5,484 nucleotides of DNA, taken from NCBI GenBank assembly GCA_902463875.1, contig CABQHR010000124.1, positions 1 through 5,484 on the forward strand. Direction: 5' to 3'. The translations under genes and the position numbers were made by a program. This document shows, piece by piece, positions 5,415 to 5,484 of this stretch; positions within the stretch are counted from its first letter, which is position 1; every line of letters begins with the position of its first letter. The notes beneath the pieces are model-generated. The model did no database searches and was not told where the DNA came from. It was given only the letters and a program-made list of their open reading frames with translations. Origin of the DNA: an uncultured Collinsella sp. (GTDB lineage Bacteria; Actinomycetota; Coriobacteriia; Coriobacteriales; Coriobacteriaceae).

Positions 5415-5484
5415 TGGCTGCCAAACTCATCGATCTTTCCTTTACGCTCAACGGCCGTAAGGTCAAGGTTCAGATTGCCCCCGA
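5414..5484 (+). CDS. Probable [2Fe-2S] subunit of the hydroxylase, 3'-truncated by window edge
   Basis: ATG 5414 overlaps the upstream TAA by one base (TAATG), the usual arrangement for coupled subunits. Only 23 codons are visible, beginning MAAKLIDLSFTLNGRKVKV. The pattern I.FTLNG..V.V matches the N-terminal strand pair of the plant-type ferredoxin domain in XdhC/CoxS small subunits. The cluster cysteines would lie beyond the window. Position after an FAD subunit supports the call. It could also be a larger fusion that continues into the molybdopterin-binding subunit, which cannot be judged here. Confidence 0.75.
   Translation, partial: MAAKLIDLSFTLNGRKVKVQIAP

Overview
This window appears to come from a GC-rich, anaerobic, gut-type actinobacterium, most likely a Coriobacteriia member such as Collinsella. 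That placement is inferred from gene families, base composition and recalled resemblance, not from a search. All supported genes lie on the + strand. The theme is selenium and molybdenum enzymology, interrupted by a glutamate dehydrogenase gene.

Region 1 (1-2656), selenium/molybdenum block. The window opens inside selB, the selenocysteine-specific elongation factor, of which the C-terminal ~440 codons are present. Thirty-six bases after its stop lies selC (1362-1458), a tRNA-Sec with anticodon TCA, an 8-position acceptor arm, a 6-bp D stem and a long variable arm. It has an extended -10 promoter just upstream and a weak terminator candidate downstream. Next come mobA (molybdenum cofactor guanylyltransferase, start at 1613) and, 15 bases later, a DUF3343 protein (putative Se/S carrier family) with an unusual cysteine-rich N-terminal extension. 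SelB and tRNA-Sec decode UGA as selenocysteine. MobA makes the guanylylated cofactor used by, among others, selenocysteine-containing formate dehydrogenases. DUF3343 proteins are reported to co-occur with selenium use. Together these look like a selenoprotein/molybdoenzyme support cluster.

Region 2 (2657-4329), gdhA. A 257-base gap holds a short REP-like inverted repeat with the core GGTGCCTGTCCCC, and a possible weak promoter. It is followed by a complete gdhA (451 aa, hexameric glutamate dehydrogenase) with strongly C-ending codon choice and a strong intrinsic terminator.

Region 3 (4330-5484), molybdenum hydroxylase operon start. The gap after the terminator contains a 69-base, nearly continuous hairpin (23-bp perfect outer arms) and then an extended -10 promoter. 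It leads into a gene for the FAD-binding subunit of a xanthine dehydrogenase/CO dehydrogenase-type hydroxylase. The next gene, translationally coupled by a TAATG overlap and cut by the window end, looks like the [2Fe-2S] subunit. The molybdenum-binding subunit would lie beyond the window.

No CRISPR array, insertion sequence, phage gene or wholly new gene system was recognised. The items most worth a second look are the C33 anticodon loop of the tRNA-Sec, the cysteine-rich DUF3343 extension, and the two intergenic inverted repeats.
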